From Chloroherpetonaceae bacterium (lineage in GTDB: Bacteria > Bacteroidota > Chlorobiia > Chlorobiales > Chloroherpetonaceae), in contig JANQGG010000038.1 of NCBI GenBank assembly GCA_028277445.1, positions 26,154-90,153 of the forward strand: a stretch of DNA of 64,000 nt, read 5' to 3'. The translations under genes and the position numbers were made by a program. The notes under the pieces were generated by a model. It saw only the letters and a program-made list of their open reading frames with translations, searched no databases and was not told the origin of the DNA. Shown here in pieces: positions 18,115 to 26,893 of this stretch; the stretch's first letter is position 1, and each line of letters begins with the position of its first letter.

Positions 18115-18996
18115 TTAGGGTTTTTTAATATGAAATCTAATTTCGTAAAAATTAACTGAACCTTCAAATCCCTGAGCTTTCCGATTACCAAATTTAAATG
18201 TACCGTTGTTTTTCTCCACTAACATTTTTGTAAGGTACAAACCGCTCAAAAGTTGCCTTTTGCCGATCTTCATCATGATATAGGGCTTTTGCAAAGTTTC
18301 AGAAAGTTCCGATGTTAAACTCAGCCCGTTATCTGATAACTCAAGCACAAGATCATATTCCTGTATAGCTGCTGGATCAAAATTCTGGATACTGGTTTCA
18401 AAAGCTATTTCAGGGATAAAATTCCTTACTTCGTACTCTTGCTCGGCTGTAACAAAAAGCTCTAATAAATTACAGGAGTTTAGTATGAGATTTAAAAGCG
18501 CAAATTGAAGATCGTTTTTTTTGGTAACGATTTTTGGTAATTGTCTCTGGAATTTTGTTTTGCATGTAATTCCATTCATGCGAATTCGTTCTTTAGTCAA
18601 TGTCAAACACGAATTAAGAATTGAGTTTAGATTAACTTCTTCTGTTTTTTCGTTTCGTTGGGTAAAACTGCGGAGCTCATCTAAAATTTTTTGGCTACGT
18701 TGAACATCTTTTTGAAGCCCTTGGCCAACTTCTAAGATTTGGGTTGTGCTCATTTTAGCAGGATCCTGAGAAATGATCGTCAGATAATCCGAATCCATGC
18801 TCATTGAGGTTAATGGCTGATTAAGTTCATGAATGATGCTTGAAAGAACCGAACCCAGCAACCCTAGTTTATGGAACTCAATAATCTGTTGATCATGATT
18901 TTCGAATTGTATGATAGAAGAATGCATTTTATGCGACGAGTGGGTTTTAGTTTCAGACATCTTTTTTTCATTTATGATTTTAGAAACGTTTAACAA
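18115..18996 (-). CDS. histidine kinase (cytoplasmic, HisKA plus divergent HATPase)
   Basis: Sensor kinase of 293 residues without membrane segments. Seen: the dimerisation/phospho-acceptor helix LGSVLSSIIHELNQPLTSMSMDS (His of H-E-L-N-Q-P-L), which is the type found in NtrB/DctB-like kinases, then a HATPase-like C-terminal half with an N-box-like region (LLNLILNSCNLLEL) and a DNG G1 box (LELSDNGLSL). The G2 region is degenerate (LYLTKMLVEKNNGTF) though recognisable. No input domain is evident in the first 55 residues, so it may depend on a partner. The ATG at 18,996 was taken; an ATG at 18,960 (MSETKTH) is equally possible. Co-transcribed with the BTAD response regulator. Confidence 0.85.
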   Translation of the reverse strand: MLNVSKIINEKKMSETKTHSSHKMHSSIIQFENHDQQIIEFHKLGLLGSVLSSIIHELNQPLTSMSMDSDYLTIISQDPAKMSTTQILEVGQGLQKDVQRSQKILDELRSFTQRNEKTEEVNLNSILNSCLTLTKERIRMNGITCKTKFQRQLPKIVTKKNDLQFALLNLILNSCNLLELFVTAEQEYEVRNFIPEIAFETSIQNFDPAAIQEYDLVLELSDNGLSLTSELSETLQKPYIMMKIGKRQLLSGLYLTKMLVEKNNGTFKFGNRKAQGFEGSVNFYEIRFHIKKP

Positions 18997-19131
18997 TAAT
19001 ATACTGATAAGGTATTGCTAGACTTTTCACAAGGTATTTATAAATTTCACCTAAGTATAAGCTAACCTTCATCATAATGTTTTCATAATTATGTTGTTGA
19101 TAATCACCATAAAACCATATTTGTATCAGAA

Positions 19132-21033
19132 ATGGCAAAAGTCCCAATAGACATTCGCACCGGCGCTATTAAAACCGAACGATTGATCGGTATCGATTTA
19201 GGAACCACCAATAGCCTGGTTGCTTATATGCACGGCGATGAGCCCAGTGTAATTTCAAGTAAAACCACCCATGAAAAAATTGTCCCTTCGGTGGTTTATT
19301 TCGATGATAACTTCGCCCCGATTGTCGGCTCACTTGCCAAAGAGTTCCAAATCCAGCGCCCCGAACGCACCATCTATTCGGTTAAACGATTACTGGGACG
19401 GGCGTTCGAAGACATCAAAACCGAACTGGATCATCTCAGCTATACCATTAACCCGGATCAGTCCGATAAAGTCTGTATGATTGAAATTCAAGGCGGACAA
19501 GCTGGAAAAGAAACCCGCCATTTCACGCCCACTGAAATTTCATCCATGATCCTGAAAGCCCTCAAACAACGTGCTGAGGATTATTTTGAAGAACCGATCT
19601 TTAAGGCCGTCATCACAGTTCCGGCATATTTTAATGACGCTCAGCGTCAAGCGACTAAAGATGCCGGTAAACTGGCGGGATTAGACGTCTTGCGTATCAT
19701 CAACGAACCTACTGCGGCCTCGTTGGCTTACGGCCTCGATAAACAAAAAGACGGCACCATTGCAGTTTATGATCTCGGCGGCGGGACATTTGATATTTCC
19801 ATACTGCGTTTGGACGATGGTATTTTTGATGTCCTCTCCACCAATGGGAACACACACCTCGGCGGCGACGATATTGACCAAGCCTTAATGAGCCGATTTG
19901 CCAATGAAATTAAAGCGCAACTTTCCATTGATATCTTTGAAAATCAAAGCCATAAACAAGCTTTGCGCCATGCTTCCGAACAAGCCAAGCAAGCGCTTAC
20001 CAATGAGGATGAAACGCACATTTCGGTTGATTTTGGCGATAAAACCTTCCGTAGAATACTAAATCTTGAAGAATTTGATAAACTTGTTCTATCGGTTGTA
20101 GAAAAAACCAAACGCCCATGCTTTCAGGCCTTAAAGGATGCTGAACTTACGCCCGAAGATATTGATGCCGTAGTGCTGGTTGGCGGTTCAACCCGAACCA
20201 GGGCGGTTAAACGCTTTGTTTCGGAGATCTTTGGCGGTAAAACGCCTTACGATAGCCTGAATCCTGATGAAGTGGTTGCACTTGGCGCAGCGGTTCAAGC
20301 CAGTGTGCTTTCCGGCGATAATGACGATATTTTATTGTTGGATGTCACCCCGCTCTCACTCGGTATTGAAACTGTAGGTGGCGGCACCGTGCCGATCATC
20401 CCACGCAATTCCAAAGTCCCCATTCGGGTCGGTCAGGAATTTACCACCTCGGTGGATAACCAAACCGGCGTGGATATTCACGTGGTACAGGGTGAGCGCG
20501 AACTTGTCAAGGACAACCGCAGCCTTGCAAAATTCACGTTAAAACCCATTCCTCCTTTGCCTGCCGGTATGCCGCGAATACTTGTGATTTTTGCGTTGGA
20601 TGCCGACGGCCTGCTTTCGGTAACCGCTAAAGATCAACGCTCAGGAAAAGAGCAATCCATTGAAGTTAAACCGACTTACGGTCTGGAGGATTCGGAAGTG
20701 GAGCGCATGTTGCAAGATAGTATGGAACATGCCCAGGAAGATTTTGACACTCGCATGTTTGTGGAAGCCAAAGTTGAAGGCCAGGCCATGGCCGATTCCA
20801 TTGAACACACCATTGAGCGTAACAAGGTACTGTTTGAAACACTTTCCACGGAAGAGCAAGAGGCCGTCGTTAAAATCACCAATGCGTTGAAAGAAGCGTT
20901 GTTAACGGAAGATCGCGAGTTAATTCAAAACCTAACTGTACAAGCCAACGAACAAACCACCCATTTTGCACAAGTGGTCATGAACAATGCAGTTGGCGAG
21001 GCTTTACGGGAAAAAAGTGTGGATGATGTGTAA
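19132..21033 (+). CDS. hscA: Hsp70 chaperone, HscA-like
   Basis: ATP-dependent chaperone of 633 residues. Seen: the phosphate-1 motif [13 protein letters not shown] at residue 21, [15 protein letters not shown], the phosphate-2 motif [35 protein letters not shown] (adenosine motif), the linker [14 protein letters not shown], and a substrate-binding domain followed by a shortened helical lid without the DnaK-type glycine-rich EEVD-like tail. The first 15 residues ([16 protein letters not shown]) are an extension typical of HscA proteins of Bacteroidota, used in Fe-S cluster assembly. However no iscU, hscB or fdx is adjacent, so assignment as HscA rather than a second DnaK rests on the N-terminus and missing tail. 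Monocistronic, divergent from the histidine kinase. Confidence 0.9.
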   Translation: MAKVPIDIRTGAIKTERLIGIDLGTTNSLVAYMHGDEPSVISSKTTHEKIVPSVVYFDDNFAPIVGSLAKEFQIQRPERTIYSVKRLLGRAFEDIKTELDHLSYTINPDQSDKVCMIEIQGGQAGKETRHFTPTEISSMILKALKQRAEDYFEEPIFKAVITVPAYFNDAQRQATKDAGKLAGLDVLRIINEPTAASLAYGLDKQKDGTIAVYDLGGGTFDISILRLDDGIFDVLSTNGNTHLGGDDIDQALMSRFANEIKAQLSIDIFENQSHKQALRHASEQAKQALTNEDETHISVDFGDKTFRRILNLEEFDKLVLSVVEKTKRPCFQALKDAELTPEDIDAVVLVGGSTRTRAVKRFVSEIFGGKTPYDSLNPDEVVALGAAVQASVLSGDNDDILLLDVTPLSLGIETVGGGTVPIIPRNSKVPIRVGQEFTTSVDNQTGVDIHVVQGERELVKDNRSLAKFTLKPIPPLPAGMPRILVIFALDADGLLSVTAKDQRSGKEQSIEVKPTYGLEDSEVERMLQDSMEHAQEDFDTRMFVEAKVEGQAMADSIEHTIERNKVLFETLSTEEQEAVVKITNALKEALLTEDRELIQNLTVQANEQTTHFAQVVMNNAVGEALREKSVDDV

Positions 21034-21056
21034 TTCCAGTTACTTTATCTGGAATT
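21032..21056 (+). terminator. possible hairpin at the end of the Hsp70 gene
   Basis: AATTCCAG and CTGGAATT form an 8-bp stem with a 9-nt loop, starting at the stop codon. There is no following T-run, so this is only a weak terminator candidate. Confidence 0.35.
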
Positions 21057-21120
21057 AAAACGCATTGATGATTTAGTTTGCATTAACAAGACAGCAACTA
21101 CCGATTGTTTAGTAAAAAAG

Positions 21121-21705
21121 CTAAAACTTCACACTCAATGTAAGTGCTTTGGTGGTTTTATTACTTGAAAAACCCATTGCAACCTTGTTATCACCATTTT
21201 GATTGGTGAAATAATAAGCGCTTCCAATACCAACAGCTGCGCCGCCAAGCACATCCCAAAAATCGTGGTAACCATCAGGGCCTTCTGTCCGGCTTACACC
21301 GACAAGGACTGCTAAGAGATAAAAATAAGCCCCAACTTGCCATCCATATTTTTTTTGGATAAATGCAGCGCCTGAAAAGGCCGAAGAGGTGTGTCCTGAG
21401 GGAAAAGAATCATATCGTTTCCGGCCTTCAGGTCTTTTTCTATGTACCAGATATTTTAAAGAATATGTTACAGCAAGAGTGGTTCCATACGATAAAGCCA
21501 ATTCTTTGGCGCTCTCATAATCTTCGTCAATAACCGTGTAAGCAAAAGCGCTCAATGGAATTGCTATTTGTAAGACATCCCCGGTACCTTCTAAGATGTA
21601 TTCCCATTGTTCATGTCCGCCTTCATGATCTTGAGCTACAATGTTATTATATGGAGCAAGCCAAAGTAGAATCAATACCAATAACTTTGCAGAGTGAGTT
21701 TGCAT
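21121..21705 (-). CDS. PAP2-family phosphatase, exported
   Basis: Membrane-associated acid phosphatase of 194 residues with an N-terminal signal or anchor (MQTHSAKLLVLILLWLAPYNNIVAQ). The three phosphatase motifs are present: KYLVHRKRPEG (K-x6-R-P), FPSGHTSSAF (P-S-G-H), and SRTEGPDGYHDFWDVLGGAAVG (S-R-x5-H-x3-D). Family members dephosphorylate lipid phosphates such as undecaprenyl pyrophosphate or phosphatidate outside the cytoplasmic membrane. The C-terminal 35 residues are predicted beta-rich, ending in LSVKF, an outer-membrane-like ending, so periplasmic or outer-membrane location is possible. Convergent with the Hsp70 gene. Confidence 0.88.
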   Translation of the reverse strand: MQTHSAKLLVLILLWLAPYNNIVAQDHEGGHEQWEYILEGTGDVLQIAIPLSAFAYTVIDEDYESAKELALSYGTTLAVTYSLKYLVHRKRPEGRKRYDSFPSGHTSSAFSGAAFIQKKYGWQVGAYFYLLAVLVGVSRTEGPDGYHDFWDVLGGAAVGIGSAYYFTNQNGDNKVAMGFSSNKTTKALTLSVKF

Positions 21706-21770
21706 GATGTTAATGATTTTCTACTGCAGGTTGTTGATGAAATGCTTTTAGGAGAATTATAGGACACCGA

Positions 21771-21805
21771 AAAAAAAATAAAAAGGCACAGTTTCCTGCA
21801 CCTTC
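21771..21805 (-). terminator. intrinsic terminator of the cytochrome b561-like operon
   Basis: On the minus strand: GGTGCAG-GAAA-CTGTGCC (two G-U pairs in RNA, GAAA tetraloop; bases 21,785-21,802) followed by a long T-rich run. It lies downstream of the stop at 21,864. Confidence 0.7.
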
Positions 21806-21863
21806 TTTTTATACAATCAAACGCTTATAGCGATTTAATCTCATTATTTTGATGTTTTTCAAA

Positions 21864-22391
21864 TCATATCATTCGCTTTAGCGTATTCTCTTTGGTTAAC
21901 ACATAATGTTTAACGACGCCTACAATGTGAAGCAAAAGTAAAACTATCATGAGAAACGAAAAAAAACCGTGTCCTTTTAAAGGCGGAATGCTCTCCGGGG
22001 ATTTGATCAGTTCATAACTACCGGCTTTTAATGCGTCGCCATACCCACCGACTATCATTGTGCCAATACCGGATAAGGATACCAAAAATAGCACCACATA
22101 AAACGCATTATGAATCCAAACAATTAGTTTATCATTAAATGACGACCCTGTATTGATATCCTCCGGTCGCGGTGATTTGAAAAAGAGATAGGTTCTTATG
22201 AAGGTTAAAAAAAACACGACCATGCCCGCTATAGCGTGAATTCTTATCAGATGCATTTTTTCAAACGGTTCCAAACCTTCCATATACTTTCCTAAAGGAA
22301 ACAATGCAAGAATTAGAAACGCTGTGATCCAGTGAATCAGAATTGTTCTCTTGCTGTATTTTTGGGTTAAATCATTTTGTACAACGTTCAT
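21864..22391 (-). CDS. cytochrome b561-like membrane protein
   Basis: Four-helix integral membrane protein of 175 residues from the ATG at 22,391 (MNVVQNDL). A longer reading from 22,499 adds 36 residues that overlap the upstream gene and look non-native, so it was rejected. Histidines suitable as haem ligands are seen in the transmembrane helices: ILIHWITAFLILALFPLGKYMEG (helix 1), MHLIRIHAIAGMVVFFLTFIRTYL (helix 2), WIHNAFYVVLFLVSLSGIGTM (helix 3) and LLLLHIVGVVKHYVL (helix 4), the b561/DUF4405-like pattern. It probably carries b-type haem and moves electrons across the membrane. It is 13 bp downstream of the membrane protein gene at 22,405 and ends before a terminator. Confidence 0.8.
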   Translation of the reverse strand: MNVVQNDLTQKYSKRTILIHWITAFLILALFPLGKYMEGLEPFEKMHLIRIHAIAGMVVFFLTFIRTYLFFKSPRPEDINTGSSFNDKLIVWIHNAFYVVLFLVSLSGIGTMIVGGYGDALKAGSYELIKSPESIPPLKGHGFFSFLMIVLLLLHIVGVVKHYVLTKENTLKRMI

Positions 22392-22404
22392 AATAAATAC
22401 GATT

Positions 22405-22893
22405 TTAATTGAATGAATCTTTTCGTTCCTTACCAAGTTTGGGTTTAAACGATCCCAACACGAGTTCCAGAAGCAATGGTATAATATTGGATTGACCAAC
22501 CATTATTTCCGTATGTTCTTTTTCTATAAATGCCTGGCTCAATTTCCCGGAAGGAATGGATTCTTTAGCCAGCTCAACAAGCTCCGGCATCATCGGCACT
22601 AAAAACACAAATGCATTTACAGTTAAAAATGCCATCATTAAGAGCTTTAACTTTAACCAATTCGGTTTAAAGCTTAATGAGAGATAAAGAATGACATCTG
22701 AGAGTATTTTGAGCCCTAATCCTGTGAGAATCAATATATACGCGCTTTTTTCTTTGTAGACATACACGTTATAAATAGTGCGTGGGTCGGCATCAGAAAA
22801 AATAGCGCCTATTACAATATGTGAGAGGATTCCTCCCACATACATGATTGTTCCTATCTCCTGAATGAAGTTTAGAAGTTTACGATAATCCAT
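22405..22893 (-). CDS. small membrane protein (DUF2269-like), b561 partner
   Basis: Integral membrane protein of 162 residues with four predicted helices: an N-terminal IGTIMYVGGILSHIVIGAIF, then YILILTGLGLKILSDVILYLS, LLMMAFLTVNAFVFLVPMM, and a short hydrophobic stretch near 145. The I-G-x-I-x-Y-V-G-G-I start resembles DUF2269-type proteins, but the match is not strong. Gap to the cytochrome b561-like gene is 13 bp; together with the AraC-type regulator upstream (57 bp) they form a small minus-strand unit. Function unknown; haem-associated redox or a membrane subunit is plausible. Confidence 0.65.
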   Translation of the reverse strand: MDYRKLLNFIQEIGTIMYVGGILSHIVIGAIFSDADPRTIYNVYVYKEKSAYILILTGLGLKILSDVILYLSLSFKPNWLKLKLLMMAFLTVNAFVFLVPMMPELVELAKESIPSGKLSQAFIEKEHTEIMVGQSNIIPLLLELVLGSFKPKLGKERKDSFN

Positions 22894-22949
22894 ACGCCAA
22901 GTTTTAACCCCGTAAAAAAATTTTGTTTTGTTAATTATTTAAAGCAAAA

Positions 22950-23720
22950 CTACTTTTTTGGAAAATTTGATAATTGTACAAATCGGTCGTTTTTTTGCTT
23001 GTACAATTCTTTTGGCGTTTTACCGGTGTGCTTTTTAATTTCTCTAATAAAGTGGGCTTGGTCAAAATATTTGTCGTCGGGGTGAAATTGACCTTCACGA
23101 ATTTGAAAGTAGGAGGAATAACATTTCCGAATATTGAGGTAAGTTTTTAACGAAACCCCCAAGTATTTATTTAAGTAGCGATTGATCTGGCGATTGCGCC
23201 AATTAATTTGCATGGAGACTTCTTCTGCTGAAATGTTTTTATCAACCGAGTAGAGCAACTTCGATAATTGGCGTTTTTTCTCTTTGATCGGTTTATTGAG
23301 CTTTAACCGCTCTATCAACAATGATTCAATTTGTTGAACATATCCATGAAAGCTGCTCAAATCAAAATTCCGAATGTTCCAAAAATCAAGGTTTAACTCT
23401 CTATAAGACTGAAGCAACGACGCAATCTCAGTGTGGAAAATGTATTCGGGAGCAAGTAACTTAAACTTAATGCCAAATACCGTAGCATTGGCCGGAATGA
23501 TAACCTCCATTTCCTTTTTCCATAATCCGGTCATAAAAAAGGCAACGATTTTCCCTTGCCGGTGCTCAATAATGAGTTTGAAAAAACTATCGGGAAAAAT
23601 TGTTAGCCTGCTTTCGTTTTCTGTATGATTTACGTGCTCCCAATACGAATCAACAAAATCCTCCAAAGGTTCGGAAGGAAGTTTGTAGGTATAGCTAATT
23701 TTTCCATTTTTTTGCTTCAT
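22950..23720 (-). CDS. AraC-family transcriptional regulator
   Basis: Transcription factor of 256 residues. The N-terminal ~150 residues match the cupin-like sensor (DUF6597 type) common in Bacteroidota: PSEPLEDFVDSYWEH, LTIFPDSFFKLIIEH and VFGIKFKLLAPEYIF. The C-terminal ~95 residues form the double helix-turn-helix of AraC: SAEEVSMQINWRNRQINRYLNKYLGVSLKTYLNIRK and YFDQAHFIREIKKHTGKTPKELYKQ. The second HTH matches the family signature (F-D-x-x-H-F-x-R-x-F-K), giving good confidence. It probably controls the adjacent membrane and cytochrome genes, which lie 57 bp downstream in the same direction. The sensed ligand is unknown. Confidence 0.92.
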   Translation of the reverse strand: MKQKNGKISYTYKLPSEPLEDFVDSYWEHVNHTENESRLTIFPDSFFKLIIEHRQGKIVAFFMTGLWKKEMEVIIPANATVFGIKFKLLAPEYIFHTEIASLLQSYRELNLDFWNIRNFDLSSFHGYVQQIESLLIERLKLNKPIKEKKRQLSKLLYSVDKNISAEEVSMQINWRNRQINRYLNKYLGVSLKTYLNIRKCYSSYFQIREGQFHPDDKYFDQAHFIREIKKHTGKTPKELYKQKNDRFVQLSNFPKK

Positions 23721-23723
23721 TAT

Positions 23724-23885
23724 CTAGATCAGATAGAAATTTTTCACTAAACATCCGTATGCACGTCCATTCATAAACATGATTTCCATATCTCGACTAA
23801 TCTTTAAATTGTTTATTATTTCTAACGCGCGCTTTTGATTCCGCTCAGAAACCTCGAAAATGTCGCCCATACTATCGAGTTTCAT
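23724..23885 (-). CDS. 53-residue ORF translationally coupled to the methyltransferase
   Basis: Open reading frame of 53 codons starting at the ATG that overlaps the TGA of the upstream methyltransferase (ATGA, 23,882-23,885). Product begins MKLDSMGDIFEVSERNQKRA and continues with an amphipathic helix; it ends NFYLI. The N-terminus faintly resembles the helical lead-in of some nucleotidyltransferase-superfamily proteins, so it may be a truncated remnant of a longer gene rather than a complete one. The overlap and the same strand argue that it is or was translated with the methyltransferase. Function unknown; family resemblance is speculative. Confidence 0.4.
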   Translation of the reverse strand: MKLDSMGDIFEVSERNQKRALEIINNLKISRDMEIMFMNGRAYGCLVKNFYLI

Positions 23886-24532
23886 AATTTCTGTATGACC
23901 AAATAAATTGAATTAAATCGAGATGGGTTTTTCTTAAATAAGTTTATTTCGCGCAAATCGGATTCAAATAATTTTAAAATGTCTTTATCCCGATTCGACT
24001 TTATTTCTTTTTCAAGACATTGATAATAATCATTCCACCAAACTTGTTCGTTTAATCTAAACGAATTTACAATCCTGCAATTATTATGTTCAATACATTC
24101 AGTTTTTGAATGCTGATTCTTGAATTCATCATGAATAATAAAAAATCCATTTCCTTTTAAAAGTTTTAACATTTTCAAGAACCCTTTTTCAAAACCTACA
24201 ACATTAAGAAATCCTTCGGCGATAATTAAATCGAATGATTTTTTTTCAACGTTCATTTCAAAAAAAGAACTGTTTAGAATTGAAACTTTCTTACATAAAT
24301 TTAATTCTTTTGCTTTTTCTTCCAGCCTATTTAACGATTTGGCGTCAAAATCAATTGCCGTAATATTAGCGTTAAATTTTTCCAGTAAGAATAATGTTGG
24401 AACGCCTGTGCCGCAACCCATATCCAATATTTCCGGATGTTCAATTTTTGGAATTATTGAAATGGCTTTTTCAAGATATTTTAGTAGTCCTTTTCTACAA
24501 CGATCTTTTATTTCAAAATACGCCTTTTTCAA
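23882..24532 (-). CDS. class I SAM-dependent methyltransferase
   Basis: Methyltransferase of 216 residues of unknown substrate. Seen: the SAM-binding glycine motif EILDMGCGTGVPTLFLL at residue 34, the acidic ribose-binding residue in ITAIDFDAKSLN, post-I motif LDLI-like SFDLIIAEGFLNVVGFEKG, and ILNSSFFEM. Overall pattern is of the ubiE/cyclopropane type fold. Codon use is strongly AT-rich compared with the flanking core genes, which suggests acquired DNA. Its stop overlaps the start of the 53-codon ORF, and a gene remnant lies just upstream. Confidence 0.85.
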   Translation of the reverse strand: MKKAYFEIKDRCRKGLLKYLEKAISIIPKIEHPEILDMGCGTGVPTLFLLEKFNANITAIDFDAKSLNRLEEKAKELNLCKKVSILNSSFFEMNVEKKSFDLIIAEGFLNVVGFEKGFLKMLKLLKGNGFFIIHDEFKNQHSKTECIEHNNCRIVNSFRLNEQVWWNDYYQCLEKEIKSNRDKDILKLFESDLREINLFKKNPSRFNSIYLVIQKL

Positions 24533-24542
24533 AAGTCTTTTT

Positions 24543-24698
24543 TTAATATTCTATTTCAAAATCCAAGCTTTTCGCTACTTCAACGCATACTTTCATGTCG
24601 CGCGCGCCAATATGAGCGTTGTATATTTTTCTTTCATTATTCAAATGTTTTATTCTATTGAGTTTTTGTTTATGATGTACAACAGCGAGCGTCGGTTC
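24543..24698 (-). pseudogene. C-terminal remnant of an unidentified gene
   Basis: An open stretch of 51 codons with no start codon, preceded directly by an in-frame TAA (24,699-24,701) and ending with TAA at 24,543. It reads like real protein: charged helix (HHKQKLNRIKHLNNERKIYN), then AHIGARDMKVCVEVAKSLDF and the end EIEY. The only ATG lies in the last third. This is what the 3' end of a decayed or truncated gene looks like. The parent family was not recognised. Confidence 0.45.
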
Positions 24699-24701
24699 TT
24701 A

Positions 24702-24958
24702 TTTTTTTAATCTCTGATCGGTCATGCGCCCACATGTTTTTTAGCCGCAATTTTAACTGAGGGAAGAATGCACCATAAGGGACGCCATTCATACGTTTCT
24801 GTTCGCAGCAAAAGAGCGTTTAAATTAACCGTCACGCCTTCAAACATATCGCTTTTGTGGGCGATAGTTCATTACTTAGTTGGCATCCTGAGTTTGAATT
24901 TTTGACAAAAAAAGACAACCGGTCACAATAAAACTGGGTTTAAGCTATGGATTGCTTA
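24702..24958. other. spacer without recognised gene
   Basis: Non-coding between the remnant and the secreted protein gene. It contains a small hairpin (TATCGC / GCGATA around 24,850-24,870) and the motif TTAGTTGGCAT (24,877-24,887), which recurs at 27,607-27,617 after the nuclease-like gene. Confidence 0.5.
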
Positions 24959-26893
24959 TTACTTCGTTGCGTATAATTTACCATCAAAACGACCGATCCA
25001 TTTTGCACGACGTGCCATGGTTTTGGTCATGAGTATGGTTTGTTTTGTATTATCAGGCAACGTGATTACCCTCCATGTCATCCAACCAATTTGCTTCCGC
25101 TTCTTTCCGTTTATTTCAAGAATTTTTTTGCCCAGTCCTACGGTCCATTTGGCTCTGGCTCGATTAAGTTTTATCACCTGCACCCTTTGAGTGACCCCAT
25201 CGGAGCTGGTAACGTTTTCCCACTTAATTTTCGCGATTTTTTCGGTTTTGTTATCGGGCGTTTTTGCATATACGCTGGAAGGTTCTGCCACGCTTATGCC
25301 AATCAGCTTTTCATCCGTTCCTTTTCGCTTAAATCCAAACATTTTAAATCCTGTTGTATCGGAAGATTTCACCATTGCGTATTGCGTTGAACCGAATGTT
25401 TTCATGCCTTTTCCTACATCAACCACAAAGTCGCCATTGTTCATTAAAGCTCTTCCGGGATTGATCTCTTTACTTTCCGATTCTAAAACAATCATCTTTT
25501 TATCTCTGGGGCAAAGCACGCCGCTATTTTCTTTATCAAAGATAGCGGTAAATGTATTTTGAAACCCCGAACTCATACCAACAAACGAAACCTGAATTAT
25601 TCTGAGATTTCCAATAGGTTTAACGCTGTATTTGACCGGTTCAAACTTGATGATTTCAATGGTTTTTTCGCCAACAAAATTGTTATCAATAAATACTTCC
25701 GCCCTATAGTTTCCCGGCTTCCATTTCCCCAACTCCTTAAAACCCCAACCACTGCTGGTGTAATAAGAAGAGCTCCACTCTTTTTTTATTTTGATCCGTC
25801 CTTTTTGCTTTCCCTGGTATTTGCCGTCCGCTCCATACCATTTTAACGTTAAATCGTGCTCCTGAGCAGCTTTTTTAAATAGTCGATTGTTAAACGATAT
25901 TTCTACGCCAAGGCTTTTTATTGAATCCGTATTTAACGTTTCCGGGTATGTTCTATCCTTTATTTTCGGTTCTATGTCTTTATATCCAAAAATTTTAATG
26001 CTTTGAACATCATATCCTTTTTCACGTATGCTGAATTTTTTTTCGCCGACGTTTACGCCATTGATTTTTATTTCAACTTTATAGTCGCCAACCCGCCAAT
26101 TTCCAGCTTTTTCCCATCCCCACCCATTTGTATTGTAATAACATGAACGCCAGTCTTTATTAATTTGCAGCGATCCTTGTTGATTTCCTTCAACAACGCC
26201 CTGCGTGTTGTACCAAATAAATTCAATCGGATGTTCCTGATATTCCTTTTCATATAAGCGATTGATGAAATTGACTTCCACGCCTATATATCGCGTATAG
26301 TCTTTATCGAAAGTTTCAGCGTAAAACCGATCGGCTTTTAAAGGTCTTTGCGCGCCAAACTCAAAAAGTTTTATGCTTTCAATCGTAAATTTATCCGATG
26401 TGGGTTTTTCTATGTTTTCATCTTCAGCCGTTAAACTTTCTGCGCATTTTTCATCGTATTGCAATTTTACGTGATTGGCCCGAACTGTTTTTGGCGTTTC
26501 AAATATTAGATTTAAAATTTCGCCTTTATTGCGGATATAAACCGTTGCGCCTTTACTTGTTTCAAATTTCGATTTACCGCCCATCGCTTCAATTTCGCCC
26601 CATGCTCCGGGCTTGCTATATTTGCGATTCGCTTTATCTGTGATAAAAAAACACAACGATGAAAACTCAGCGTCTTTTTTTATGGCGATCAACTCCAACG
26701 CTATCAGCATATAATGATTGTCGGCCGACGCTTTGATTTTCTGTGAAGGCGTTTCATCCGAATGACGAACCTTTGCGATTTTAAACTCGCCATTGCCAAA
26801 TGAAATTTTTTTTCCTTGGCTTATAAAACCTTGCTGTGAAAAGGCATTTACATAACATATCATGAACAGGGAGAAAAGGAGTATGTTTTTCAT
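24959..26893 (-). CDS. secreted protein with two tandem copies of a beta-rich domain
   Basis: Unknown 644-residue protein from the ATG at 26,893 (an ATG at 26,944 adds 17 residues ahead of the signal peptide). Signal peptide: MKNILLFSLFMICYVNAFSQ. Residues ~25-150 hold a beta-rich domain with a D-K-A-N-R-K region. Then two ~115-residue repeats follow: FTIESIKLFEFGAQ...YYNTNGWGWEKAGNWRVGDYKVEI and VQSIKIFGYKDIEP...YYTSSGWGFKELGKWKPGNYRAEV; they share the NRLxxKxxQEH, W(Y/N) and SxYYxxxGWGxxxxGxWxxGxY pattern. The C-terminal ~100 residues carry two shorter copies of a motif with R-A-R-A-K-W / R-R-A-K-W endings. No enzymatic residues are evident. It probably acts in the periplasm or outside the cell. 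AT-rich region. Confidence 0.75.
   Translation of the reverse strand: MKNILLFSLFMICYVNAFSQQGFISQGKKISFGNGEFKIAKVRHSDETPSQKIKASADNHYMLIALELIAIKKDAEFSSLCFFITDKANRKYSKPGAWGEIEAMGGKSKFETSKGATVYIRNKGEILNLIFETPKTVRANHVKLQYDEKCAESLTAEDENIEKPTSDKFTIESIKLFEFGAQRPLKADRFYAETFDKDYTRYIGVEVNFINRLYEKEYQEHPIEFIWYNTQGVVEGNQQGSLQINKDWRSCYYNTNGWGWEKAGNWRVGDYKVEIKINGVNVGEKKFSIREKGYDVQSIKIFGYKDIEPKIKDRTYPETLNTDSIKSLGVEISFNNRLFKKAAQEHDLTLKWYGADGKYQGKQKGRIKIKKEWSSSYYTSSGWGFKELGKWKPGNYRAEVFIDNNFVGEKTIEIIKFEPVKYSVKPIGNLRIIQVSFVGMSSGFQNTFTAIFDKENSGVLCPRDKKMIVLESESKEINPGRALMNNGDFVVDVGKGMKTFGSTQYAMVKSSDTTGFKMFGFKRKGTDEKLIGISVAEPSSVYAKTPDNKTEKIAKIKWENVTSSDGVTQRVQVIKLNRARAKWTVGLGKKILEINGKKRKQIGWMTWRVITLPDNTKQTILMTKTMARRAKWIGRFDGKLYATK

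Noticed and set aside
21032..21056. Strong terminator after the Hsp70 gene
   Set aside because: Stem is present but no T-run follows; kept only as a weak candidate.
22392..22499. 36-residue N-terminal extension of the b561-like protein
   Set aside because: It overlaps the upstream gene and has no family character; the ATG at 22,391 fits better.
24740..24900. Possible integron attC-like sites (TTAGTTGGCAT motif and hairpin TATCGC/GCGATA), also near 27,607
   Set aside because: The core-site consensus GTTRRRY/RYYYAAC is not met and no integrase is present; treated as unexplained similarity.
25040..25846. Plus-strand ORFs of 95-123 codons opposite the secreted duplicated-domain protein
   Set aside because: They are antisense to a long gene with domain repeats, and none has a recognisable motif.
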